The notes under the pieces were generated by a model that saw nothing but the letters and a program-made list of their open reading frames with translations, had not been told where the DNA came from and did no database searches. From NCBI RefSeq assembly GCF_016725325.1, contig NZ_CP068083.1, positions 4,836,001-4,900,000 of the forward strand: DNA of 64,000 nucleotides, read 5' to 3'. This document shows, in pieces, positions 27,301 through 35,001 of this stretch; the stretch's first letter is position 1; each line of letters begins with the position of its first letter. Source of the DNA: Sphingobacterium spiritivorum (GTDB lineage Bacteria > Bacteroidota > Bacteroidia > Sphingobacteriales > Sphingobacteriaceae). The position numbers and the translations under genes were made by a program.

Positions 27301-28661
27301 TTGAAACAAGCAAATGGCGAAAAAACAGAATCACGGGTGCGTATTATACCTCTTATATGACTGATGCTGTTACGGCTGCAGTTTATCCCAATACAAATGA
27401 AGTTATTGATTTTTCTGCTGTTGAACTAACTTTTGGCCATTCTAAATTATCCGGAAGTAATATAACAAAAGATTCCAGATATCGTTTTGAAAACAGTGTA
27501 AAATATGCTTCTGGTAATATCGCTGAAACCAAAGCTAAAAAAGAGTCTCCAACAACTTATCTCTGGGGATATCAGTATCAGTATCCCATAGCAGAGATCA
27601 CCAACGCAAATTACAGTGATGTAGTATCGGCTATAGGTGGTCAGACGGCAATTGATCAGTTGAACAGTACTACTGTCAGTGAGAATTTCATCAAACAGAT
27701 AATGACTACACTCCGTACCCATCTTCGCAGTGCTCAGGTGACATCATATACCTACAAACCACTGGTAGGTATGAGCAGCAAGACCAATGCTACAGGACAG
27801 ACGGAATACTATGATTATGACGGATTTGGCAGATTGTCCGCTATCCGGGATCATCAGGGTAATATTGTGCAGACATTTTGCTATAACTACAAAGGTGTCC
27901 GGGTAGACTGTAATCTGGTATCATCAGAGGTGCCCGGAACCACAGATAAGGTTACCATCAAACTACAATCGCTGACCGGGAGTACAAACCTGAGTTATGT
28001 ATCTGTACGCCACAATGTAACCGGTCAGATCGTTCCCCCGGTCAAATTTCCGGATAACACTACACAAGAGGTACTGCTGCAGATACCCCGTGCCGAACTG
28101 ATGTCCGGCAAGCTGTCTCTTGAGTTCAACTCACGGGTCTATAAACCCTTGACTCCGGAATATCGGCCAGCGGTAGATTACACCTACAAGCTGACACCAG
28201 CCGGCCCGCTATGGAAGATATCCGACGGTACAGGGATGAATATGGGTAAGCTGCTGACTGTTCCGCTGCTCCCCATCTGGTTTTTACCGGGACAGGACTT
28301 CGCTATTACTATGGACTTCGAATCTCCTCCGGTTGTAGTGCCCGGTTCGGATTTTTATCCATCTTCCAATTTTGCACTGCAGAGTAACAACGTAACGCTT
28401 TCCGGCGGGCGGGTTACAGGTAGTCTGGTTCTACGGTCTTTATCAGCACCTTCTGTCAATGCGGGCGGCTTTGCCTACGCAGGAGCTTTCAGCGACGATT
28501 CTTATCTTCCTTCGGCCGGCAGACAATTTATTTCCGGCAACTGGCTATGTGAGATACAGGCTGGAGTCCTGCCCCGGCTCTACATCAAATGGATCGGCAG
28601 CGGTAGCCCGGCATGGTCTTCCGGCAGTACGGTTTCCCTGATAATCAATTATAACAAGTAG
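24306..28661 (+). CDS. large Sec-exported YD-repeat-type protein, partner of the RHS protein
   Basis: 1451 residues with a clear signal peptide (ends LSAYGQ). The N-terminal region (ATLGKYADIPVNKNTGIPD, then LPISLSHHASGLKVQEISGW and VGSGFSLQAGGAITRTVRG) is typical of the big Bacteroidota proteins that precede RHS genes. A YD-repeat segment, TGQTEYYDYDGFGRLSAIRD, appears at about residues 1165-1185, followed by about 270 residues of beta-rich sequence. Base composition changes inside the gene: a 60-base sample at 24901 has 17 G/C, one at 28081 has 33, the latter like the downstream RHS gene. Function is unknown; by analogy with Tc/RHS shells it may form or deliver part of the toxin capsule. 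It is 52 bases upstream of the RHS gene. Confidence 0.8.
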   Translation: MKNITKTLLFAALLFFNLSAYGQEGKEIEKVTISSPTAATLGKYADIPVNKNTGIPDISIPIYTVNSGAIKLPISLSHHASGLKVQEISGWVGSGFSLQAGGAITRTVRGLPDDRSNVLIQTKAHYVDYGYSNYFYNRGDSVISDIDFANGVLDGEPDLFFFNFNGYSGKFYFNDDRTPVLVPEQDIKIEVGMTEQSGKIEGFTITTPDGSKYFFGKNGNTGSVVPIEKTSVYSSRYGKISGTPISSWFLNKIQSADGLFSIVFAYQEEKYSYYTISPQEISGQYKDIYPPDKRDAYLVKNSFEGVRLNEIKFPNGSVRFVASASARQDLARYDPNNIIEYPNTEARALKEIQITAGDQFCKKFIFHHDYFSAYGFVPRVTYEAGITTQSDLKRLKLDSLEEVSCDLTVKAGKYKFSYFGETVASTLSYAQDYWGFNNGMNTNTTIIPDIRENGNLVKGADRKPSWPSMRAGTLKAITYPMGGVTIFDFEPHYTYTNYINYTTVSQNIHLGGDGNIFRSVPESLTLVTDGSGVLVDINNMSPINDGYVSIYDPNGILSGIGISCYKGQTRKEFVSLSAGTYSVKLSFSQAGGNPSGYPLSVSIGKNVSYSVNENSMVGGLRIKTITNQTSSTETPIVTSYSYLRDDGNSSGELYERPTFAMIKRNDMLKLVKDDGPFNANYTPYCNMNGCSNCEIAGSLMSYVKSGGDLRPMKSTQGQHIGYTQVKVSQTGNGYSQYNYYWSKFLQYPYISGPPGAVANIVVNTKVCDPNTPNYPTVPLPFEYQKGLPQFESHFDENGKPLKSIQYDYIFRENPISTPGYIVVNNERFWGSFYNLNTGRKMEEKIIETVYLPNGNDTTYKILYYRSPYHNQTTEAVTISSDGDTVTTKKQYVFDYQIPALQAIDPGVNTYLSKEITAKAALDQAITDAEINHRGNRWIALQRYKRAKVNARSEFISYRRTQFSDQINNSKTIHDAAKASAGITLKPILQMQDNFQNSTVETSKWRKNRITGAYYTSYMTDAVTAAVYPNTNEVIDFSAVELTFGHSKLSGSNITKDSRYRFENSVKYASGNIAETKAKKESPTTYLWGYQYQYPIAEITNANYSDVVSAIGGQTAIDQLNSTTVSENFIKQIMTTLRTHLRSAQVTSYTYKPLVGMSSKTNATGQTEYYDYDGFGRLSAIRDHQGNIVQTFCYNYKGVRVDCNLVSSEVPGTTDKVTIKLQSLTGSTNLSYVSVRHNVTGQIVPPVKFPDNTTQEVLLQIPRAELMSGKLSLEFNSRVYKPLTPEYRPAVDYTYKLTPAGPLWKISDGTGMNMGKLLTVPLLPIWFLPGQDFAITMDFESPPVVVPGSDFYPSSNFALQSNNVTLSGGRVTGSLVLRSLSAPSVNAGGFAYAGAFSDDSYLPSAGRQFISGNWLCEIQAGVLPRLYIKWIGSGSPAWSSGSTVSLIINYNK

Positions 28662-28713
28662 CCAATAGTGTGTATAAAAAGCTAAATAGTTTTATAACTA
28701 AACCCCGGAGATC

Positions 28714-31700
28714 ATGAAAAGACAGTTTTTATCCGCCATATTAACCTTATTAACCTTATCAACGGTTAAGGCACAAAATACGGATCTGACCCTCAGCAGT
28801 TACAGCGGCCAGAGTCAGATCAAAGCCCGTGGCAGTGTTACACTAAAGCCTGGTGTCCATATTCCTTCCGGCAGTACCGTGAGGATATACACCAGCAGCA
28901 CCCTCCCGGAGCACCCGGTCTTACAGACACAGCCGAACGCTAATCAGAACTATATCCTGATGCGCACCTTTCGCAGGGCAGGGATAACTTCTTCCAATCT
29001 TAGCCAGTCCCGTACGGCAGATGAAGAAAATCAGACCGTCCAATACTTTGACGGATTGGGGCGATTGAACCAGACCGTTGAGGTTATGGGTTCCCCTACC
29101 CACAAGGACATCGTGCAGCACGTGGAATACGACAACTATGGCCGCGAGGTCAGAAAATATCTGCCCTATGTAAGCTCCGGGAATGCAGACGGAAGCTATA
29201 AAGCAACCGCCGCAACGGAGGTGATAAAGTACTACGCACCTGCTACAGGATGGGATCCCGCAGTAAAGAAAACGGCCTTTCCTTATGCAGAAACTCAGTT
29301 TGAGAACAGTCCGCTGAACCGTGTGCAGGCTCAGGGATCACCGGGAGAAGCCTGGCAGCTCAATACAGGTCATACAGTGCGTACCGACTACGGTACCAAT
29401 GAAACGAACGATGTCAGGATGTGGGAAATAAATCCGGCAGAAAACGGTGCATCATCCACTTTCTACCCGTCCGGAAGGCTGTACAGGACTGTAGTAAAAG
29501 ACGAGAATCAGACTTCCGGCAAGAGCGGTACAGTAGAGGAATACAAAGACTTCGACGGGCGCGTAGTCCTGAAACGAGTCTGGGAAACCGAAACCAAAAA
29601 ACTGGAAACCTATTATATATACGACGACTTCGGGGACCTCCGTTACGTGGTACCTCCGGCAGTAACGGCCGGTAACTTTACTGAAGCCGACCAGAGCTTC
29701 AGCAACTCTATATATGCCTATAAATACGACGGCCGCAGAAGACTGACCGAAAAGAAAATACCCGGCAAAGAAAAAGAAGCTATCGTATACAATCAGAACG
29801 ATCAGCCCATATTAACACAGGATGGGGAGCAGACCGGAAAAGAATGGGCATATACCAAATATGATGCTTTCGGCCGGGTCACCGAAACCGGTACTTACCC
29901 CACGACGGCAGACCGGAGTAACCTGCAGAGCATAGCAGATCAGGAGACTGCAGGCAGTCTGTGGGAGAGCCGGGGATATAATGCTTCAGGGTACAGCAAT
30001 GTAAGCTTCCCCCGTAGCAATACCAGGCCGGAGGTGATAAACTACTATGATGATTACGGTTTTGCAGGCAGTACTTCCCTTCCCGAATCCGGGATCAGCC
30101 GGAGCAGTCTGGTTCACTCCCTGCAGACCGGATCGCTGGTTTACACTACAGAGGGAACACAGCCCCTGCTCACTGTATTGTATTATGATGATTACGGCAG
30201 GGTCATACAGACAGCCTCGCAGAATCATCTGAGCGGAACAGACTATGTGACCAATACATACAGCTTCCCGGGAGAGCTGCTCGTCAGCACCCGTAAACAT
30301 ACAGCTGGCGGACAGACCACAACAATTGTCAGCACCTATGAATACGACCATACCGGACGGCTCATTGCTTCCCGGCAGCGAATCAATGCACAACAGGAAG
30401 TGACATTGAGTCTCAACAGTTACAATGAGACCGGACAGCTCAAAGAAAAAGCTGTCGGAGCGAATGCAGATGCTAATAATCCTGTAAACACTACTACCTA
30501 TGCCTACAATGAGCGCGGCTGGATGACTTCCCGGGTTTCCGGGCAGTTCAGTCAGCACCTGCGCTATCAGGATCCGGTAAACGGTGCACCTCCCCAGTGG
30601 AACGGTAATATCTCTGAGCAGCAATGGGGACAAAGTACAATCCTCAACCAGCATTTTGTGTACAGCTATGATGCACTAAACAGGTTGAAGAGCGGCAGCA
30701 GCCCTACATCAGGTATGTCAGAACAGATGAATTACGATGATATGGGCAATATCACGAATCTGACAAGGGATGGTGGAATGATCAGCTACAGCTATACGGG
30801 TAACCGGCTGAATGCAGTGAGCGGATCAGCGAGTGGCAGTTACAGCTATGATGCCAACGGCAATGCAAAGACCGACCGTACCGGGATGAGTTTTGTATAC
30901 AACAGACTCAATCTTCCCAGGCAGGTCACCGGAGGAGGCAGGACTGTAGGATACCTCTATGATGCATTAGGTACAAAACTCCGGAAAACAGCAAATACGA
31001 CCGGACAGCGGGACTATATTGATGGCATAGAGTATCAGAACGGAACTATAGAGCTGATCCATACAGCAGAAGGCGTGGCCTACAGGAATACAAATGGTGT
31101 CTACACCTATCAGTATCACCTGACAGATCACCTGGGAAATGTCAGAGCTACAGTATACCGTAATCCAAATACAAATGCGATAGAGGTACTGCAACGGGAT
31201 GACTATTATCCGTTTGGTTTACAAAAATCTCCAGGTCCTGTTTATGGAAATAATAAGTATCTTTATAATGGCAAGGAAAAACAGGAGGAATTAGGTGGCC
31301 AGTTAGATTACGGAGCCAGATTCTACGACCCTGTCATCGGACGCTGGAATGTGCCGGATCCGTTGGGAGAGGTACATTATAGCCAGACCGGTTACCACTA
31401 TGTGCTCAATAGTCCTTTAGCATTTTCTGATCCGCTCGGGCTGGATACGATACCTGTTAATAATTTCAGGATAAAGGATTACGAGGAAGATGTAGATGTT
31501 GTCGCACTTTCAGGAGCAACCGTAACCCGTAACAGAAGCTCAAATAACGGCTTTGCAACACTATCTTTCCTGGATGCCAGTGATGATCCGTATTTCAAAA
31601 AACGTCCATACGATGTTATAGAATACCGAAGGACACTGAATGCAGCACGGGATCCGGCTATAGACCTGATGAATGTGGCCTCCATTGCCAGCGGAATCGG

Positions 31701-32121
31701 TGATGCCTATCTGCTGACCAGAGGCGGCATAATGATTCTCAAAGGTGGTATTCCGCTAATCCTGAAACGGCTGGCCCTGAAAAAGGCACTTAAGGAGGGA
31801 CTTACAAATGCACAGCTTGTTCAGAAAGCAGCTACAAAAGCAGAGGCTGCCATTGGGGGTATAGGCAGGTTTGCGGGTACTGCGAAGCATAAGTATGCAA
31901 CAAATCTTTTAGAAAGATATCAACGTATATATGGTAATCGCGGATTATTTACTAATTTTTCGTTCAATAATGGTGTAGGCAATCGTGGCACTTTAGATGT
32001 TCTTGATAAGATTAATGGAATTGTTTATGATTTTAAATTTGGAAAAGCAGTTATGAGTTCTTCGCAATACAATAAATATCTTAGAAACTTTGGGTTACCA
32101 ATTCAAATAGTTAGACCGTAA
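28714..32121 (+). CDS. RHS-repeat polymorphic toxin (DUF6443 N-terminus, nuclease-like C-terminus)
   Basis: 1135 residues. A Sec signal peptide (ends STVKAQ) precedes a DUF6443-like region (YILMRTFRRAGI, then VQYFDGLGRLNQTVEVMGSP), many YD repeats (about 110-800), and the RHS core (YYPFGLQKSPG, LYNGKEKQEELGG, DYGARFYDPVIGRWNVPDPL) at about 825-895. A conserved linker (LDTIPVNNFRIKDY, then VDVVALSGA) ends at base 31518, after which the sequence is unique and becomes AT-rich. The C-terminal 100 residues contain HKYATNLLERYQ and GTLDVLDKINGIVYDFKFGK: an aspartate followed by a D-x-K pair as in PD-(D/E)XK nucleases of the Tox-REase group. I infer a DNase effector released from the shell. Immunity is expected downstream. 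Confidence 0.88.
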   Translation: MKRQFLSAILTLLTLSTVKAQNTDLTLSSYSGQSQIKARGSVTLKPGVHIPSGSTVRIYTSSTLPEHPVLQTQPNANQNYILMRTFRRAGITSSNLSQSRTADEENQTVQYFDGLGRLNQTVEVMGSPTHKDIVQHVEYDNYGREVRKYLPYVSSGNADGSYKATAATEVIKYYAPATGWDPAVKKTAFPYAETQFENSPLNRVQAQGSPGEAWQLNTGHTVRTDYGTNETNDVRMWEINPAENGASSTFYPSGRLYRTVVKDENQTSGKSGTVEEYKDFDGRVVLKRVWETETKKLETYYIYDDFGDLRYVVPPAVTAGNFTEADQSFSNSIYAYKYDGRRRLTEKKIPGKEKEAIVYNQNDQPILTQDGEQTGKEWAYTKYDAFGRVTETGTYPTTADRSNLQSIADQETAGSLWESRGYNASGYSNVSFPRSNTRPEVINYYDDYGFAGSTSLPESGISRSSLVHSLQTGSLVYTTEGTQPLLTVLYYDDYGRVIQTASQNHLSGTDYVTNTYSFPGELLVSTRKHTAGGQTTTIVSTYEYDHTGRLIASRQRINAQQEVTLSLNSYNETGQLKEKAVGANADANNPVNTTTYAYNERGWMTSRVSGQFSQHLRYQDPVNGAPPQWNGNISEQQWGQSTILNQHFVYSYDALNRLKSGSSPTSGMSEQMNYDDMGNITNLTRDGGMISYSYTGNRLNAVSGSASGSYSYDANGNAKTDRTGMSFVYNRLNLPRQVTGGGRTVGYLYDALGTKLRKTANTTGQRDYIDGIEYQNGTIELIHTAEGVAYRNTNGVYTYQYHLTDHLGNVRATVYRNPNTNAIEVLQRDDYYPFGLQKSPGPVYGNNKYLYNGKEKQEELGGQLDYGARFYDPVIGRWNVPDPLGEVHYSQTGYHYVLNSPLAFSDPLGLDTIPVNNFRIKDYEEDVDVVALSGATVTRNRSSNNGFATLSFLDASDDPYFKKRPYDVIEYRRTLNAARDPAIDLMNVASIASGIGDAYLLTRGGIMILKGGIPLILKRLALKKALKEGLTNAQLVQKAATKAEAAIGGIGRFAGTAKHKYATNLLERYQRIYGNRGLFTNFSFNNGVGNRGTLDVLDKINGIVYDFKFGKAVMSSSQYNKYLRNFGLPIQIVRP

Positions 32122-32122
32122 T

Positions 32123-32812
32123 ATGCCAGAAAATATTCAAAAAATAAAGAAAAAAATTTCTGAAGAATGGATAAGTTCCGTTCCTCAGTTTTCATTTTTT
32201 GCTCAGAATAAATTTTATAGAGTTGTTGGATGTCTTGTTATAGGTATAGAAGCGGTAAATGTTCCTAATATTGAAGGATACAAACCTCATTTCGTAATAT
32301 ATCCATTATGGAAGGATGATTTGAAAAAATGTATGGATGCTCCAAGTATTTACTTTTCTATAGAAAATAAAAAGAGGTTAGAGTTTTCTATACCCTATCT
32401 GAAACATAATATTTACTTTAATGATGTTATCGAATGTTTAAAAAAAGAACTTCCAATTTTATGGAATGATAGTATTTCGTTGAGATCATTGTTTACCTTA
32501 ATAGATAACCGTTTTAATGATATTTTAATCAAAACAAATTCATCACAGCAAGCGAAACTATTTGAATTAAAATTTTATGCTGCTTTATACACAGGAAATC
32601 AATCTCAGGTTCAAAATGTTATAAATCAAATTCAGCAGGCAAGCAAAAAATGGAATATTCAAATGTTTGAAATGTGGCATGGAAAGTTGGATGTTTGGCT
32701 TCAAAGTTTACAGGAAGTAATAAGCAACAGGGATGAATTTTTGAAGCAGATAGAGGTGAATAAGCAGGATAAGAAAATCGCCAAATTGCAAAGTTCAGAA
32801 CTTATAGCCTAA
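32123..32812 (+). CDS. putative immunity protein for the RHS nuclease
   Basis: 229 residues, soluble, no signal peptide, rich in charged residues, with a C-terminal helical part (SSQQAKLFELKFYAALYTG onward). It starts one base after the rhs stop, the standard position of the cognate immunity gene, and shares the low G+C of the toxin tip. A cytosolic location fits neutralisation of a nuclease. No family was recognised; the immunity assignment is from position and context. Confidence 0.65.
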   Translation: MPENIQKIKKKISEEWISSVPQFSFFAQNKFYRVVGCLVIGIEAVNVPNIEGYKPHFVIYPLWKDDLKKCMDAPSIYFSIENKKRLEFSIPYLKHNIYFNDVIECLKKELPILWNDSISLRSLFTLIDNRFNDILIKTNSSQQAKLFELKFYAALYTGNQSQVQNVINQIQQASKKWNIQMFEMWHGKLDVWLQSLQEVISNRDEFLKQIEVNKQDKKIAKLQSSELIA

Positions 32813-32892
32813 AACAAAGCTTCCGCAACTATCAGTATGTGAAAATAGACATACTTCACAAAACAGTACCCGGATTTTAAATAGTATACCAT

Positions 32893-33504
32893 ATGACAGA
32901 ATTAGAAAAACTGGAGAAACGGTGGAAAGAACTGGTAGGAAGACCCCGCACTAAAGAGGAATTAGAAGAATCTGTATTACTGGTAGAAAAAATGAATATA
33001 GAACTCTCTAAAGAGTATTTGGGGTTATTGGCAGAACTTCATGATATTAGAATTCAAATTACTGACATTTGGAATTTAGTAAATACCAATAGAAAATATC
33101 CTGAAGCAATTCCTCTCTTACTGAAATACTTACCAATGGTAAAACATCTGAAAAATAAAGAAGGTATCATCAGATCGTTAACTGTCCCTGAAGCCAAAGG
33201 TATAGCGGTTCCATTATTATTAAAGGAATATTATAATACACCAAAAGAGAAACATAATCTGAGATGGGTCATTGGCAATGCTGTGAATGTCACAATAACC
33301 AAAAATAATGTGGCAGATATCATTCCCCTTGTTCTGGATAAGGAAAACGGATCCTCAAGACAAATGTTTGTGGCTGCTTTAGGAAAGATAAAAACGGAAG
33401 AAGTGAAAGAAGTGTTACTTGAACTTATAAATGACGAGGACAAAATTATTCGAGATATGGCCGAAAAAAGCTTAAAGAAAGTTTCCAAAGGAAAAGCCAG
33501 CTGA
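32893..33504 (+). CDS. HEAT-repeat protein, possible second immunity protein
   Basis: 203 residues of helical repeats (AIPLLLKYLPMVKHLKNKEG, then VPEAKGIAVPLLLKEYY, ADIIPLVLDKENGSSRQMFV, VKEVLLELINDEDKIIRDMA), the pattern of HEAT or PBS-lyase-type repeats. HEAT-repeat proteins are known among immunity proteins of polymorphic toxin systems. It lies 80 bases after the first immunity gene and before an orphan toxin fragment. A toxin partner for it is not visible, so it may protect against a toxin that has been lost or one delivered by relatives. Confidence 0.65.
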   Translation: MTELEKLEKRWKELVGRPRTKEELEESVLLVEKMNIELSKEYLGLLAELHDIRIQITDIWNLVNTNRKYPEAIPLLLKYLPMVKHLKNKEGIIRSLTVPEAKGIAVPLLLKEYYNTPKEKHNLRWVIGNAVNVTITKNNVADIIPLVLDKENGSSRQMFVAALGKIKTEEVKEVLLELINDEDKIIRDMAEKSLKKVSKGKAS

Positions 33505-33589
33505 AAGGAAAACGACATGATTATCAGGCTGTAACTAAGGCTCAAATTGATAAAAGGCACAAAAATCAACATCCGCTGGAGGTGAAAAG

Positions 33590-34110
33590 ATGGGAGAAAC
33601 GGAGTTTTGGGATGAGTTTATAGTCCCTGGGGATAAAGGTGGATCAGGAAAAATTATTTTTGAGCCCTCAAAAGAGAACGGAATTATTAAGGTGAGAAAT
33701 TGGGAAAAGTTATTGCTGATCGTAATAAAAAAGCCAATAATCAAGACCTTACCGTTACAATGGAACAATCTAAATTGAATGGAGAGCTTGATATAAAGCA
33801 CAATATAAATTATGCTCCATATGGATCTATCACTGGACGACTTTTGAACGGCAAATATGCGACTGCAAGTTCTGCTGGTAATTTTTTAGCAGGGCTAAAT
33901 GGTGTAACGGGTACTGTTCAAGGATCGGGAATCAGTGGTTTAACTTACATGAAGTTAGCAGGAGCATATCAACAAGGTCAGTTGTCCATGAAAAATATAG
34001 GTTTGATAATGATTTTTGGAAAATCATTTGGCCCAGCGCCTTACTATGGCGAGCAATCTTATTCAGGACGTAGAATATTACAAGGAATCAATTATGGTAC
34101 AAAGAAATAA
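33590..34110 (+). pseudogene. orphan toxin cassette, apparently frameshifted
   Basis: Two frames overlap around 33700: an upstream one (from ATG 33590, GETEFWDEFIVPGDKGGSGK, then IIFEPSKENGIIKVRNWEK) and a downstream one (KVIADRNKKANNQDL to the end at 34110). Adding one A in the run at 33705-33708 would join them as NWEK-VIADRNKK. The C-terminal part, with APYGSITGRLLNGKYATASS, AGNFLAGLNGVTGT and FGPAPYYGEQSYSGRRI, looks like a compact domain of the kind found at the tips of RHS/CDI toxins, but I cannot name its family. Even further upstream (33508-33620) a third frame reads KRHDYQAVTKAQIDKRHKNQ. It is followed at once by a lipoprotein gene, so an orphan toxin-immunity cassette is the best reading. 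Confidence 0.6.
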
Positions 34111-34519
34111 TAGTTTACTCGTTTTTATACTTCCAATGATACTTTTGTTTAACAACTGTAGTGGCGTTAACGATACGTTTAGGAGTAAAATGCTCGTTTC
34201 TAGTAAAGGCGAAAAACTGTATATAAATACTCTTAATTGGGGTGTTTCTAATGATAATCAGTATACCATCATTACTAAAGATGCAGGTAGGTTAAAGGAT
34301 AAAACCGATACGGTGAATGCTATAAATGGCTTGTCACCGTTTGTATATAGGTTTCGGGGAGATACTTTATTTGTATTTTATCTGGAATGGAAAGAAATAG
34401 ATATTAAGGAGAAGTTCAAATCTATAAGGATAGATTATAATCCACTTGAAAACAGAGAATATATGAACATAATAAATAAAGCGGGAAAGGGAGAAGAAGG
34501 ATATCAATTGGTTCCTTAA
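34094..34519 (+). CDS. small lipoprotein, putative immunity protein for the orphan toxin
   Basis: 141 residues from ATG 34094. The N-terminus (MVQRNNSLLVFILPMILLFNNCSG) is a lipoprotein-type signal with cysteine at position 24, though the lipobox is atypical. The mature part is small and beta-rich (YTIITKDAGRL, FVYRFRGDTLFVFYLEW). Its start overlaps the toxin frame by 17 bases. Immunity proteins that are exported lipoproteins usually protect against toxins acting in the periplasm or on the envelope; that is inference. An in-frame TTG at 34016 would extend it but lose the signal peptide. Confidence 0.6.
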   Translation: MVQRNNSLLVFILPMILLFNNCSGVNDTFRSKMLVSSKGEKLYINTLNWGVSNDNQYTIITKDAGRLKDKTDTVNAINGLSPFVYRFRGDTLFVFYLEWKEIDIKEKFKSIRIDYNPLENREYMNIINKAGKGEEGYQLVP

Positions 34520-34577
34520 TAGAGAAAATAAGCAGTAACTCCCCTCTGGCTCGAAAGTTTTGCTCGTGCATAAGTTA

Positions 34578-34968
34578 TCAGAGCTACAATCTACCGTAAT
34601 ACGAATGCGATAGAAGTACTGCAATGGGATGACTATTATCCGTTTGGTTTACAGAAATCACCAAATCCGGTATATGGAAATAATAAGTATCTTTATAATG
34701 GCAAGGAAAAACAGGAGGAATTAGGTGGCCAGTTAAATTACGGAGCCGGATGACACCTGTCCGCCTGCTGGCGGACGACCCTGTCATCGGACGCTGGAAT
34801 GTACCGGATCCGTTGGGAGAGGTACATTATAGCCAGACCGGTTACCACTATGTGCTCAATAGTCCTTTAGCATTTTCTGATCCGCCCGGGCTGGATACGA
34901 TACCTGTTAATAATTTCAGGATAAAGGATTACAAGGAAGATGTAGATGTTGTCGCACTTTCAGGAGCA
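34578..34968 (+). pseudogene. displaced 3' end of an rhs gene (core plus linker, no toxin tip)
   Basis: This segment repeats 31144-31518 of the intact rhs gene with high identity, including YYPFGLQKSP, KYLYNGKEKQEELGGQL, RWNVPDPLGEVHYSQTGYHY and the linker to VDVVALSGA, where identity stops abruptly. The frame is intact apart from a 20-bp palindromic insertion at 34755-34774 that creates a TGA just before it. Such displaced rhs ends are left when a new toxin cassette recombines into the locus. Here its own toxin has gone and a histidine kinase gene starts 33 bases later, in frame with the downstream half. Confidence 0.88.
34755..34774. mobile_element. 20-bp palindromic micro-insertion in the rhs remnant
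   Basis: The intact rhs gene reads GATTCTACGACC where this copy has the same flanks with 20 extra bases, ACCTGTCCGCCTGCTGGCGG. The insert forms the hairpin CCGCC-TGCT-GGCGG. It begins with ACCTGT and has nearly the same length and layout as the insert at 5847-5867. Confidence 0.7.
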
Positions 34969-35001
34969 TTAAAAACAAATAATTCCTATATTTATTTCTC
35001 T

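Noticed and set aside
29986..30654. Minus-strand 222-codon open frame
   Set aside because: Antisense shadow within the RHS repeats, produced by their regular codon pattern.
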